64,000 nt of DNA from Dasyornis broadbenti (GCA_013397935.1 VZRN01001168.1:1-64000); one strand, 5' to 3'. Positions 26,862 to 38,231 are shown, numbered from the stretch's first letter. The notes: generated by a model from the sequence alone, not told the origin. Numbers and translations are program-made.

Positions 26862-27379
26862 TTTTAGATCAATTTCAGGAAAAGAAAGAGTATTAGAATA
26901 AAACAGTTACTGGTTGTGACCAGTAAAATTTCTTACACAGTTTTGATCCACCCAGTATTAAAAATCTTAGAAAACATTTTGGAAAGTGTAACAGCTTAGC
27001 TCATCATCTCTCTCCGGGGAAAACCATGACTGAATATAAAGACATATAGCAGAGTAGGTGTGGAGTTTCCAAAGAAAAGTATTGCCTGGTAGTAAAAGCA
27101 GATTTTAAAAAGGTAAAAGTCAACACACTTACCCTGATAGTGCTGCAGCCAATACAGTAGCAATAAAATAGGCATTTTCTTCCACATAAAACAAATTCAA
27201 CAGGAGGACTCTACCTGTGGCATATTGGAATACTGCAATTTTGTTGACATTTCTATTAAAATACTGCACTATTGAAGTCATAATGCTATTCTGAAGTATG
27301 TAGTGCTTGAAATACAGCATATTTTCTTTTGATGTCAACACTGATACAGCTTCTACTAATGCAATCGATGGAAGTTCAT
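26862..27379. other. Unrecognised non-coding DNA
   Basis: Short spacer between the LTR-like block and a CR1 fragment; nothing else visible. Confidence 0.5.
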
Positions 27380-27625
27380 TTCACAGAATCACAGACTGAT
27401 TGAGATTGGATGGAAGCACAGTGGATCATCTGGTCCAAATGTCTTCTCAAGCAGCATCATCCCCCAGCACGTGGCACAGGATTGCATACAGTTCTGGAAT
27501 ACCGCCAGAGAGGGGCATTCCACACCTTCTCTGGGCTATTCGTCCCCTCACAGTAAAGAATTTCTTCCTCGCGTTCAGCTGGAATTTCCTGTGCGCCAGT
27601 TTCTGCCCATTGCCTCTCGTCTTCC
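27380..27625 (-). mobile_element. CR1: CR1 LINE 3' end, older subfamily
   Basis: The plus strand reads TTTCACAGAATCACAGACTG, then GGATCATCTGGTCCAAATG, CTCAAGCAGCATCATCC, ACACCTTCTCTGGGC, CCCTCACAGTAAAGAATTTC and GCCCATTGCCTCTCGTCTTC. This is the reverse complement of a CR1 3' region of a subfamily distinct from the copies at 5448 and 8948 (GATCATCTGGTCCAA and TTTCTGCCCATTGCCTCT instead of the GACCTTAAAGATCATCT type). It is well diverged. Confidence 0.88.
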
Positions 27626-28318
27626 AGCTTCAAATACGCAACTAGAAGATTTTAAAATGAGTTAATTTTTTCAGCTCACTTTCCCCAGAGGAATTTCCTG
27701 AAATATGATTACTCTGTGGTGATGGTATATTTTACAGTATGATTAGGCATTTATGTGTCTGCCTACCACTCTTGTGGGTACAAAGACTACTATCTCAAAA
27801 ATCTTAGAGCAATACAGCTTCTGAGTTCAGATTTAGTCAGAGACAACTGCCATTTTACTGCTTCCCCTGGTGATGAATGTAATGCTGCTAAGAATACATG
27901 ATACAACTAATCAATAGTTTTAGTCACAAAAATCAAAAGTACATGGGTTTTATTCTACTTCCAGTCAGAGTTCTTAGCTGAAAGAGTTCCCTCCGCAACT
28001 GCAAGAGGAATTTCAGTAAATCTTTTGGACAGAAGGCTACACATGATACATAAATTCATATAATCTGATTTCCAAAAGAAAAATCACAGTTCTTCAGAAA
28101 CTACTTGCAATTTGTGAAACACACAAGTACAATTTTTTTCTTATACCTGAGCACTAATTTAATTTCTTCTTTCTTAAAGGTACACTTCTGTTGATTTTCC
28201 TAAGCTAAGCACTCAGATGTTTGGATTTTATTTGAACATTTCTACCAGAAACATAATCAAAATTACCAAAAAATTGCATTAGATGTTGTACACATATGTT
28301 ATCAGAAGTGATATAATT
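27626..28318. other. Unrecognised non-coding DNA
   Basis: No element or exon recognised between the CR1 fragment and the next LTR-like block. Confidence 0.5.
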
Positions 28319-28864
28319 TGTATCATCCCTGTCCCGTCCCGCTGTAAAAAGGTGGAGTCCGGAAGGATTCTTCTTAATAGATTTATCGGACAAAAAAATA
28401 AAGTGCAAATGGGGCAGTATTATATCTGAGAACTGTTTTTTGATAAAGACGGGTAAGTGTTCCTACCAAAAGGAATAGAAACAGGAACAAATAGGGGGAA
28501 AGAGAGATGGAGAAAGAAAGAGAATACCGGACAGATCGTTACCGCTGTATCCCAGGCGCCCAGCGGGAGAGGGGGGCAAAGCTGACCCTCCAGGTGAGCC
28601 CCTTTCCCTCCAAAAAACCCGAAGAAAATGGTCCGGGGTTGTGTCACTGTTAACTGCTTTTATGTGCTCGGCCCTCCTCTAGCATGACTTCCAGCGCAAT
28701 TTTTCCCCCGCGCAATTTTTCCCGGGCATCCAGGGATCTGCCCCACCATCTAGCACAGGTCACTTGCAATGCAGTAGTGGAAGTTTTCTCTGCCCTGACT
28801 GGCTGCCAGGTGAAGCTTCCCTGGGGACAGAGCTCCCAGCACGTATACAGCCCCTAAAGTAATT
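28319..28864 (-). mobile_element. LTR-like block, probably minus strand
   Basis: A compositionally distinct, partly GC-rich block. On the minus strand it contains a TATA-like CATAAAAGCAG (plus-strand ~28654-28664). It finishes with a segment (CGGACTCCACCTTTTTACAG on the minus strand) that I associate with passerine LTR 3' ends. The plus-strand left edge could be TGTATCATCC at 28319, which would give a CA terminus on the minus strand. The right edge is uncertain; TAATT occurs both just before 28319 and at 28860-28864, but without a matching terminus. It may also be a fragment of a longer retroviral element. Confidence 0.45.
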
Positions 28865-29180
28865 TTTTCACCTCATGTATAATATATGTTGAGGCATAAA
28901 TAAAAATCACATTGGTCTCTCTCAATCCCTTATTCTGAAAAATTACTCTTGTTAGGTAAAACATTTTTAATCTCATGCTATCCTACAGATTATATAATCA
29001 TGTATGTGTCATATGTACATATGATGATTATTCTATTGGTGCATATATAATTTAGGCCAAAGTTACAAGATGCTTAAATAGCTTGAGTTATAAGATATGA
29101 ATATAACCTGAATCATACCTATATAACCTGAATCATAACTTTCTATACTAATATAAACTGAATTATAGCTTCCTATACAA
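28865..29180. repeat. AT-rich segment with short tandem and palindromic repeats
   Basis: A TATAACCTGAATCATA-like unit occurs about three times between ~29100 and 29170 with decay (ATAACCTGAATCATACC, ATAACCTGAATCATAAC, ATAAACTGAATTATAGC). A 16 bp perfect palindrome TCATATGTACATATGA lies at 29009-29024. This may be the upstream part of the adjoining LTR-like block. Confidence 0.6.
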
Positions 29181-29745
29181 TGTCATGGCTAGTATATGGT
29201 TAACTAGGTGCTTCATGCTGAATAGACAAAAAAACCAACCAAACAAAAAAAATAATAAAAAAACTCACAAGGTGGATAGTTTCAAAAATGGACAAGTGTA
29301 GTACTAATGAGAAATTGGCAAATGTAAAGCCAATTAGCCCCAAAATAAAGAATCTAAACTGGTTAGAGCTAGAAAGACTAAGGAACACCATAACTGCGCA
29401 TGCTCCAAAGACAAAGTTGAAAAGTTCAGGTGCAGTGAAGAATTTGAGCTTTCAGAACCTTCATCACAAAAGACCACCAGAGACTACCAAATTGGGGAGG
29501 TGCAAGCACACTGCAAAAGAGTTACTAATAACCATGAGATCATACTATGTAAATTAGTTCTGGTGCATATATGATGATGTTATGGTGACATAGCATTATG
29601 CATTACTTTATAAATAAAGCACAGCACTTGACAAAGGGTGAGTTAGGTGGAGAAATCCCCCTCACCTCCAGCACTACAATAGACAAATGCCTGCTCTAGA
29701 TACCGGTATCTAAATACCTCATAGATACCGGTCATAGATACCAAG
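29181..29745 (+). mobile_element. LTR-like block, plus strand
   Basis: It starts with TGTCATGGCTAGTATATGG. A TATA-like TATAAATAAAGC near 29610 is followed ~60 bp later by CCCTCACCTCCAGCACTACA and AATAGA where AATAAA would be expected. I recognise this order and the CACCATAACTGCGCATGCTC region as passerine LTR sequence. The 3' end is not fixed; the tail carries three TAGATACC units, two forming a 16 bp palindrome. An 89-codon frame (29288-29557) lies wholly within the U3-like part and shows no domain, so I do not call it a gene. Confidence 0.5.
29697..29712. repeat. 16 bp perfect palindrome TAGATACCGGTATCTA
   Basis: Both arms match exactly (TAGATACC / GGTATCTA). Two further TAGATACC copies follow within 35 bp (around 29723 and 29735). 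Confidence 0.9.
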
Positions 29746-30472
29746 CAAAATTGAAAAATATGTTTATTTCAACATGTTACACAGCAGTACATTATCTTTA
29801 GAAGCAGACATTCTTGTCCAGAAAACAAACAAAAAAACCAGATTAAAATGAAAATTTATACCCAGAGACATCTGATTCCTCTAGTTTTATTCACCTTCTC
29901 TGTAAAGGCACTACTTACATCCATCTGGACCAAAAAGAAGGGACAAACCCTCTCTTGAAGGAGCAGCTATGGAAAACCGTATCTGGTAAAGGATCTCTCA
30001 ATTAACCTTCAAGGAGCTAATGAGCCTGAGTTGAGCCCTGCATTGATAAGTATCTATCTACAAAGCATTTTCCTGGAACACAAAAAAATCCAGATATTAA
30101 ATTCCTCGAGAAATACCTGAACTTATTTTCTTTATTTTGCGTTATTGATTTTGATGCAAGCCATGCATATTGAAGGTGCGTCATTTGAGTTCTCTGCAAT
30201 GCCTGGCACTGAAGAAAAGGCTGTGAAGGCAGCAGCTGGTACCAGTGGGAAATACTACAGCAAGTCAGTCAGCTGAAACCCAATTATAAATTTTCACAAT
30301 AAAAAATGTATGTCTCAGTAATATTTTGTCATAAACATTAAATATTTGTGACTGTCTATGTTTAGGTCACAGCAACGTCCACCACCTTGTTCTCTGGAAG
30401 CAAGACGTTCTCAAAGAAAAACATTCAAATAATGCAAAGAACTAAAATTACAAATAATTTCAGGACTGAGGT
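29746..30472. other. Unrecognised non-coding DNA
   Basis: No element or exon recognised. Confidence 0.5.
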
Positions 30473-30844
30473 TACTTGATCTGTTCAGCCTGAAGAAGAA
30501 GAGACTGAAGGGAGACCTCATTGCAGTTACAATTTACTTGTGAGAAGAGGAGGATCAGATGCTGACCTCTGCTCTGTGGTGACAGGACCTGACGGAATGG
30601 CCTGAAGTTGTGTCAGAGGAGGTTTAGGTTAAATATTAGAAAAAATCATCCAGAAGTGTTTGAGCACTGGAACAACCCCCCAGGGAAGTGTCACAGCACC
30701 AATTTTGACAGAGCTCAAGAAGCGTTTGGACAATGCTCTTAAGCACATGGTGGGATTCTTGGGGTGTCATGTGCAGGGCCCAGAGTTGGACTTTGATGAT
30801 CCTTGAGGGTCCCTTCCAATTCAGCTTATTCTGTGATTCTGTGA
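30473..30844 (+). mobile_element. CR1: CR1 LINE 3' end
   Basis: The element runs from CTTGATCTGTTCAGCCTGAA through GAGACTGAAGGGAGACCTCA, GGTTTAGGTTAAATATTAG and GGGTGTCATGTGCAGGG to CTTGAGGGTCCCTTCCAATT. It ends in the terminal tandem units ATTCTGTGATTCTGTGA. This is a nearly complete ~370 bp CR1 tail with several small deletions, plus strand, of a different subfamily from the copies at 5448 and 8948. Confidence 0.92.
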
Positions 30845-33239
30845 ATTAAAAGTGTGATTTACTAACAAGTCTTCAATGCTCAAATCCTATTGGCTTTCAA
30901 ACCTTATTACTTTGATTTTTAAAATAAATTACTGCTGTCAACACATTAACAACAAAATAGCCTCATACAAGAATCAAGCAATTCCATTAATTGCTAGCTT
31001 TATGCCCTTAGTATTTCCCTTACTTGACATCCTTTAAGCTTCCCATCTCCCTGCTGACAAGAAGAGCATATGGTCTTTTGCACTACAGAACTGAGCAAAA
31101 GAAAACAGATGTTGCAATTGCATATAACTGTGGGCATGACCAGCCAGAGAACACACTAGAGCTGTGCTCTTTCCTGCCATCCCCTCAGCAAGGACACTAA
31201 TTTGGATCTCCCGTCTATCCAGAAGCTGATTTTCATAAAGTGTGTAGAAAAGCAATTATCTCGCTTCCCACTTTCAAATTGGTCAAGAGGTTCAGAAGTT
31301 ATTGAGGGGAAGAGAAAGCAGACAAGAAGACAGTAATTTAATGTGCCTCATCTCCTTCACTGACAAGAAAGAGAAGATAAATAAAATAATGGAACGTGTA
31401 TCAGGATACCTAAACCTGATCTTGCAAGCAAAAAATTGGCATTTTGTCACTTAAATGGAACAACTTACATGAAGACAATAACACTCCTAAATTACCACTG
31501 GAAGGAGTGGTTTGTTGTCCAGCATAAGAGCCATTAGAGAAACATCATTGGATTTAATTTTTCAACTCTATATTACAGGAACTATGTACATAAGTGGCAG
31601 AAATACTAATATTCTGAAAGTATGTGAATTCCCAGAATTTTTGTTCCTGCAATCTCAAATACAATGTTATTACAAATTACTGTTAATCCAACATTTTTGT
31701 ATTCCAGTGAAAACATGACTGCTAAAAACAGTGATAATTCCCCTATAAATTTCCATGCTCAAATGATTGTTACATAAATATTGGACTTTTTGTCAAAATT
31801 ACTGAATAATAATAATGAGCATATTATATAGGAACATGTTATTGGCCAGATCTATTCTATTTCTGTTGGAAGCTTTTCATACTAACTGTAACCAAGGGAA
31901 TAGAATAAACTCTAAGTTGTTATGGTCCAAAATTGTCCTTGAAGAAAAGAGTTACCTGATTCCAAATGGCACGTGTCTAACATACATCGCTGCTGCTGAT
32001 ACTGGATATCTGTGATACTTCCATGCAATCTGTCTCAGCAATTCAGGAAATTGTATCAACATAAGACTTCAGATGAGCTCTTCATTTCTTCTGTGTTAAA
32101 GACCCTCAAGCTTCCAAAAGCAGGGAAGATTGCCTTCTGCTGAACATATCCAAAAGATTAGGATATTTGATTTGTTATTGGTTTATGATATTGCCAAGAT
32201 ATAAATGTAGAACATGATAACAACATTGGTTCTAAATTCTGTCGAGACTAAAAGAATTTCCTCTGCCTGCAATACAAACCCAAGTGTTTTAACAGACAAA
32301 TAATATGCCCCAGAGTTCTGCTTTACTTAGGCAATTTCCCAAAACATACATTACAAGCAAAAGACCTATGTGGGTCTTGCCTTTGGGACACAAAAAATTT
32401 GTATTAACTTTTTCAAAGGTTCCTCTTCTTTCATAATGAGAAAAAACATACACAAATTCAAAATGCCATCACTTCTCTGATCATAGCCCAACATACTCTT
32501 TAATCTTCCTTCCAACTTCCCTCCTGTAAAGTGCCAAAAAATAAGCTAAAAAAAAAAAAAAAATAAATAAATCCAAAAATTCACAGCCTTTTTCTTTTGA
32601 AATTAACTTCTTTTATGCATATTTCCTATTTAAATAGCCTTTCTAAAGACTCTGTGATATAAAAACTGCATGTAGGTAGGTATTTTTATACTTTCATTTT
32701 TACTTTCCACTTCAATTATATTTTTCACATTCTCACATCTATCTCCCACCAAACAGGAGAGAATTTCACAGCAAATAAATTGTAGTAGAAAAAGAGATGT
32801 TAATTGCTATTTTTTTATTATTATTATTGTAATGTAAAAAGTAGCTGAAAGCTGTTATTTCCAAAGAGCAAAATTAAGCATACATTTTCCTCCACTGAAT
32901 CTTCTCAGATGCCTCGGCAATATATTACAAACAAGCTGATTTAAAGGCTGTGGGAGCTGAGCACAGTGTTATGTATTATACATTTTGTTATTTTTTTTAT
33001 TCTGAGGTTTTTTTCACAGATAACCAGAAAAATAAGCTATGCCTCTTTGCTTTTCTGTATCACTCCCCAAAATCACCTGAATAGAAGTATACAGGCTAGA
33101 ATATCCTGTTGGCATTCACAATGCAAATTTTTGGGGCACACATAGCCCAGCTTAAGAAAGATTGCTACTTTGAGGCTTGACGCCTCTCCAGTCTGGCTTC
33201 TTGTCCATCTGCCCCATCCATATCCCATTGCACTACCAT
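30845..33239. other. Unrecognised AT-rich DNA
   Basis: No repeat family or gene recognised. A poly(A)/(AAAT)n tract lies at about 32549-32571. Confidence 0.5.
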
Positions 33240-33475
33240 ATCATAGACTCACAGAATCACAGAATAATCACCGTTGGAAAAGACCCCCACAATTATCAAG
33301 TCCAACCTGTGGTCAATCACCACACTGTCAACTACACTCAGAGCCCTGAGTGCCACGTCCGTTCATTACTTGAACACCTCCAAAGACGGCGGCTACACAA
33401 CCACCCTGGGTAGTCCAGTGCTGAGAATCCTTTCCACGAAGAAATTCCTGATGTTCAACCTGAACGTATTTCTTC
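33240..33475 (-). mobile_element. CR1: CR1 LINE 3' end
   Basis: The plus strand reads ATCATAGACTCACAGAATCA, then CCGTTGGAAAAGACC, AAGTCCAACCTGTGGTCAAT, CAACTACACTCAGAGCCCTG, AACACCTCCAAAGACGGCGG and GAAGAAATTCCTGATGTTCA. This is the reverse complement of a CR1 tail of the GTTGGAAAAGACC type. It ends near TTCAACCTGAACGTATTTC. The 165 bp after it, before the LTR at 33645, are GC-richer but unrecognised. Confidence 0.9.
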
Positions 33476-33644
33476 ACTAGTTTCTTCTCTCACACAGAAT
33501 GACTCAGTCATTCCCATCTCCTCTAGCACACTCAGGGCTGTTGCAGCAGGTGTCCTGGACCCCAGGACCTCCCAGGCCTGCCCTCTGCTGTGCATGGTCT
33601 CTTCCTACAAAGGCCATCTCTCATGTAAATCCACCCTAAATACA
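33476..33644. other. Short GC-richer spacer
   Basis: Unrecognised; it ends in ATACA, the left target duplication of the following LTR. It could be the continuation of the CR1 fragment beyond what I can recognise. Confidence 0.45.
33640..33644 (+). repeat. Left target-site duplication (ATACA)
   Basis: ATACA immediately before the TG terminus of the LTR and repeated at 34611-34615 immediately after its CA terminus. Five base pairs is a usual retroviral integration footprint. Confidence 0.8.
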
Positions 33645-34610
33645 TGTTGTGAATTTGGGTTCTTCAGGGAATTTTTTTCCCATCTGAAAGGAAGACCGTG
33701 TGAGGGGAAGGGGTTATTCAGGGAACTATTAGAGGTAATTAGGAAACAAAAGATGTGGCTGAGCACTCTGACATACCACATTATTGACTCGGCCAAGGGA
33801 AACAAGAATTTGGGAGTCATGCCTGGCAGAGGGGGAGAAGCAGGGTGGTTTTTGGCAGTCTCTGAGCTGGAGGTGGATCAGTCTTTGCCCGGTTTGGAGG
33901 GTGGATGGCTGTGGGATTTTTGGTGCTGGCCTTCTGCCCAGGGGGAATCGCTGCTACAGCTGAGCCTTGCTTGCCATTTCTCCCTGCCACTGGTGGGCCA
34001 CTGCTTGCAGGAGCGGCCATTGGACTTTGCGACACCCACCCTTGCTGGGAGAGAGACCCTCAATATCTGCCTGGGAACCTCAGGGCGAATATACGCTCCC
34101 TCTTTCCAGAGGGAGCACCTTCCGGCTGTTTACTGGAGCCTCGGCCGCTGCCTCGTCGCCAGGACACCCTCGGGACACACAAGAGCCAGGGGAAAACCAA
34201 AACACCCCTCACCCTCCACTTTCTCCCTGAGGCCGCCATTACCCTGGGCAGGCTCTGAAGCCGCCTGAGCCAACAGCGCCCCCTGCAGCTGCGGGGGAGT
34301 CACTGCAGCCCAGCAGCCAACAGCGCCCCCTGCTGGGTGTGACCATAACTACACCAAAGGGGAAATTGCTTGACGGGTGGGAAAAGGCTGTTATGGGGTT
34401 TTTTCTGTTTTGTTGTTGTTGCTGTTGTTGTTTTTCTGTCTTGTTATACATATATAATCTAGTAAGGAACTGTTATTCCTTTCCCCCTATCTTTGCCTGA
34501 AAGCCTTGTAATTTCAAAGTTACAATAATTTGGAAAGAAAGGGGTCATCTTTTCCATTCCAGGAAGGTTCCCACCTTCCTTTGCAGACACCAGTCTTTTA
34601 AACCAGCACA
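33645..34610 (+). mobile_element. Solo LTR of avian endogenous retrovirus, 966 bp
   Basis: It begins TGTTGTGAATTTGGG and ends TTTAAACCAGCACA, flanked on both sides by ATACA. The 3' ~150 bp (GGAACTGTTATTCCTTTCCC, ATCTTTGCCTGAAAGCC, TAATTTGGAAAGAAAGGGG) I recognise as the R/U5 part of a common passerine LTR. The usual AATAAA just upstream of GAACTGTTATTCC has decayed to AGTAAG (34461-34466). The middle is GC-rich and carries two copies of AACAGCGCCCCCTGC about 47 bp apart (see CTCF motif). A 224-codon plus frame (33594-34268) starts outside the LTR, overlaps two other open frames and has no domain; it is a consequence of high GC, not a gene. No gag/pol/env remains. Confidence 0.88.
34321..34336 (-). 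promoter_or_regulatory. CTCF-consensus motif inside LTR
   Basis: The plus strand reads CAGCGCCCCCTGCTGG; the minus strand, CCAGCAGGGGGCGCTG, fits the vertebrate CTCF core consensus CCASYAGRKGGCRS at every position. CTCF is the zinc-finger protein that anchors chromatin loops and insulators. A second, weaker copy at 34274-34286 (minus) shares AGGGGGCGCTG but has two mismatches in the CCAGC half. Both are in the same LTR and orientation. Occupancy cannot be inferred from sequence. Confidence 0.65.
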
Positions 34611-34615
34611 ATACA
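34611..34615 (+). repeat. Right target-site duplication (ATACA)
   Basis: Exact match to 33640-33644; supports the LTR boundaries. Confidence 0.8.
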
Positions 34616-37204
34616 ATAACAAAAGAATATATTTCATTTGTTTGTTCAGAATTGTTCACATTGTCTGAGTTCCAGCAACTCTACACAGGAACAGTGTTGC
34701 TCAGGCACTGCTTCAGTGGACCAAGAGTTATTCTCTCCTGACTACATTACATCCCATCCCTTGGGGTTATTCTCTTGAAAGAGTGAAGCAGATTTTGTGA
34801 ATTACGTTAGCCAAAAATCAGTTTATTTATGCATTGCCACACAAAGGGAAGGCTGCCAGGGGAGGAGCAGGAAAGGCAGCCTTTTTAGTCTGTTCTTCAT
34901 TAGACATAATTTTGTCACTAAGTAAAAACCATTTCTTTTTCTCTCTTCATGTTCACATGTCTTGGCTGTGGTCAGCACTAGAGATAGCTTGGAAAGGTAT
35001 GATTTGTGTTGGCAAGAGGGTGGCCAAGCTGGCAGAAACTACAGTTAATGTACAGAGCAGCTGCTGAAGGACAAAAAGGCTTCTGCTGTGCACATTAGGT
35101 CTGCACCACATTACTTCTGTACTTGGTGATGCCCTCCTGGGCTGTAAACAGATGGTTGCTATGCAGATTCAGGACATCTATCAACCTTAGTTTCGGAGCA
35201 CAGCCAAGAATATCAGAGGAGGAATCCTAGGTGGGCAACCAGAATTTCTGTGCAAGGTATTAAGCCAGAGGCTGACAGATGCTGTAGCAGACTTCTTCTT
35301 TTCAGTGTGGGGTCTAAAGAAGGTTCTCACTTCAGTTCTCATCTTCCACCAAGGCGAGTTTGAGACAGAGTTATCTCTGCATAAGAGAGGCCATCCCCTC
35401 TAGCAGGAGCCCATTTCTAGTGTGGTACCACTAAAGAAGTGAGCTTTCCCACAGAGTTCTTTTAGGAGTTGTGCTGTGCATGCAGTCCTTAAAATATGCC
35501 GAGAGGGTAGTTGCATATCCTTGGAAAATGCCTGTTGCCAGACAGAGCATGTGCTAGAGAATGTAACAAGGGTTGGTGCCCTTGGTATGCAGCTACCTTG
35601 TGCAATCTTCCCTGGAGTATCCAAGAACAAACCACTTCAGCACATATGTACTCAAGGAATTTGGCCCACAGGACTCAGATAGGCACAGTCCCACAGGACA
35701 GATACACAGACAGTGGAATTACATTGTCATCTGTAACAAGGGAGAAGTAATTTAAACTTTGCTCAAAAATATGCTTTTACCAGCAGCAATCTAGTTCAAA
35801 AGCATGAGAAACAGTGAATTGATAGGTCTTTCTGTTGAAAAACTTCAACACCTCACTTCTACCCCAAGGAAAACTCATTAGGCTCCCCAGTGAATCCTTC
35901 AGGAAAAATAACCATTGTGAAGTTCATATTACTACTGCTTTTAAGGTTAAAAAGAAAATTAGAGTATCAAGGTCTTTCCTGGGAAGGAAAAGGGGAAGAC
36001 ATTTCCTATTTATTTTCAGCAAGATGCAAGAAATCTGTATTAACCTGACTTTTCTCAGGTGTTGGGATTGCTGTTTAGTCTCAGTCAGATAAAGACAGAA
36101 TGCTGAAGCGGAAGACTCCAATGTTTTCTTTGGAGGAAAATCTGTTTTATGACAAGGAAAAGGAAAGATTGCCAGAAATGGCTGGACATGGTTTTGTGCC
36201 TTAAGCACGCACACTTCTGCAGCACTGCTAGGCTGTAAGCGTCTTCACAATAGCTTTTCTCCTTCAGCCTCAAACCAAGTGGAATTGTGCTGCTGAGGCA
36301 ATAAAGTGGCAAAACTACAGAGACCAGCTCTTTGAACAATAGACCCTCTGTTTAACAGAGATATTCTACTCCAAACTTTTGCCAGAAAAACTGAAGGCAA
36401 AATGGAAATGCATCATGAAAAATGTGCCCATCCTGCTAAAAGAACTTTAGTAAGTGACAAGCTTAACTAGCTTGAACAAAAGCAAAGTCAGTATTTTAAC
36501 ACAGCATCCTTTTTACTTAGATCCCCAAGAACTTTTCAAGAGGGTACAAACAAAATGAGTAAGGATTTATTCTGGCAACAGTCAATTTGCCCTGTAATTT
36601 AAAATGTGTAGTAGACACATATATCTTCCCTTGCCTACACAACCTCGTTCATCCCTCATTGGAGTGAATAAGTCTCATTCTTCCACTAAGTCAGAATAAA
36701 CCTCAGTTCTTCCAAAGAAGCACAGACACCTGTCAATGAGGAAGGGAGGTCTCAGGCAACATCACTGAAATGTTGCAACCTGATCTTATCACTGAGAAAC
36801 TATTTCATTCATTTAGATGCATTTTTGGAGTAACATAGAATAATTACAGATTAAGGGAGTTTCAAATGCTCTGGATTATTGCACTTACAAGTATAACTCA
36901 GGAATTTCCATCCATGATCATACAGCCAATGACATAATACATATGTGCTACTTTTGTCACAGCATGCCCACTACATTCCATGCTCAGGTCAATTTACACT
37001 ATTCTTTGTCTTTTATTTAACAGCTGTTTTCATCTGTCAGCTTCCAGAGGAATGTACCATATTTTTATAAGAGAAAAAGTACAAGAGAAATGTAATGGCA
37101 GCTAGAGATACTCACTCGAGAATAAAATTAGATTTTAGTACAAATCATTTACACAGACCAAAAGAATTTTTTAAGTTTCCTTTCCCCACATTAGTTTAAT
37201 GCCA
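34616..37204. other. Unrecognised non-coding DNA
   Basis: Moderate GC in 34830-35760, several short frames on both strands, none with domain-like content. No repeat family recognised. Confidence 0.5.
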
Positions 37205-37500
37205 GACCTTCTGGTAACGCACTGAAGTGTGGTGGTAAATAGTGTTGCATCCAGCTGGTGTCCAGTCCCAGCAGTGTCCCCCAGGTATCAGTGTTGGGCC
37301 CAGCACTGTTTAATATCTTTACTGATGATCTGGATGAAAGGAGTGAGCAAATTTGCAGATGACACCAAGTTGGGTGCAAGTGTCAATCTGCTGGAGGGCA
37401 GGAAGGCTCTGCAGAGGGACCTGGACTGGCTGGATTGATGGGCTGAGGTCAATGGTATGAGGTTCAACAAGGCTGAGTGCTTGGTCCTCCACTTTGGCTA
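37205..37500 (+). pseudogene. CR1: CR1 LINE ORF2 reverse-transcriptase remnant
   Basis: Translated in pieces, this gives the central CR1 reverse transcriptase: SVLGPALFNIFTDDLDE (frame A, from ~37288), then after a frameshift KFADDTKLG and GRKALQRDLDWLD (another frame, 37340-37436). FADD corresponds to the catalytic YxDD-type box of LINE reverse transcriptases. It then continues into the stretch matching AEVNGMRFNKAECLVLHFG. The domain is broken by at least one frameshift and a stop, and the element is truncated at both ends. It is therefore dead, and unlike the other CR1 copies here it preserves coding rather than 3' UTR sequence. Confidence 0.88.
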
Positions 37501-38226
37501 CTAAGTTTTGTTTAACGCATTGTAATTTCTTCTACTTCTGGTGCCACAGCTCCAACACTGGAATGAAAGATGACGTGAGTTACAACAGACATGCACTATT
37601 AAAAGCTGTTTCTGCATGTCTCCAACAGTTTGTTCTTCACCCTAAGAGCAGAAGAAAACAAGTTTTTCTCTTCTCTGGACATCAGCACTGAGACGGACCT
37701 TGGCTTGGCTGATTTCAGAACCAATGGGGAAAAGAGTGAGGGAATGAGGAGGCAGGGGTAGGTTCACTGTGTTACACCAAGTCAGTGAGGCAGTTGCCTG
37801 TGATCTTGTGTCCAGCTCTAATACAGCCCAGCTGTAAGACCTCAGCCCAAGCTTCTGATGAAATTTCCAAAGATATGAGAAAATCTGTATAGAGGAGCTA
37901 TGCAAGATAAGAAAGATAAAATTGCAGAGGAAAGACTGCTGAGATGAAGATAAGTAGCAGCTCAAAGATCCAAGGAGAGAGACACCAACACGACAGGAAT
38001 ATGATCCTAAAGTGAAAACCAGGGAACTGACAGCAGCTCAATAGACTTGAGGATGAACTCATTCCAGAGAGCAGAAGTCTGCTCCTCCCCACCTGACTAA
38101 AAGATGTTCAACTACTTTGTCAGCAAAAACTTTTCTGGTGCCTGATAAGGAGTGGTGAGCACACTAATGCTAAGCATAGTTGCTCATTGGTTATTACTAT
38201 TGACTATATCTGTATCAGGAAGTTAT
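37501..38226. other. Unrecognised non-coding DNA
   Basis: Purine-rich in part (37700-38100); no family or gene recognised. Confidence 0.45.
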
Positions 38227-38231
38227 ATTAC
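38227..38231 (+). repeat. Left target-site duplication (ATTAC)
   Basis: ATTAC directly before the LTR edge, repeated exactly at 39282-39286. Confidence 0.8.

Noticed and set aside
29288..29557. 89-codon basic frame
   Set aside because: It lies within the U3-like part of an LTR-like block; no similarity to a known retroviral or host protein.
33594..34268. 224-codon plus-strand open frame, the longest in the window
   Set aside because: It starts before and runs into the 33645-34610 LTR, overlaps other open frames in the same GC-rich stretch, and shows no domain. It is a compositional artefact.
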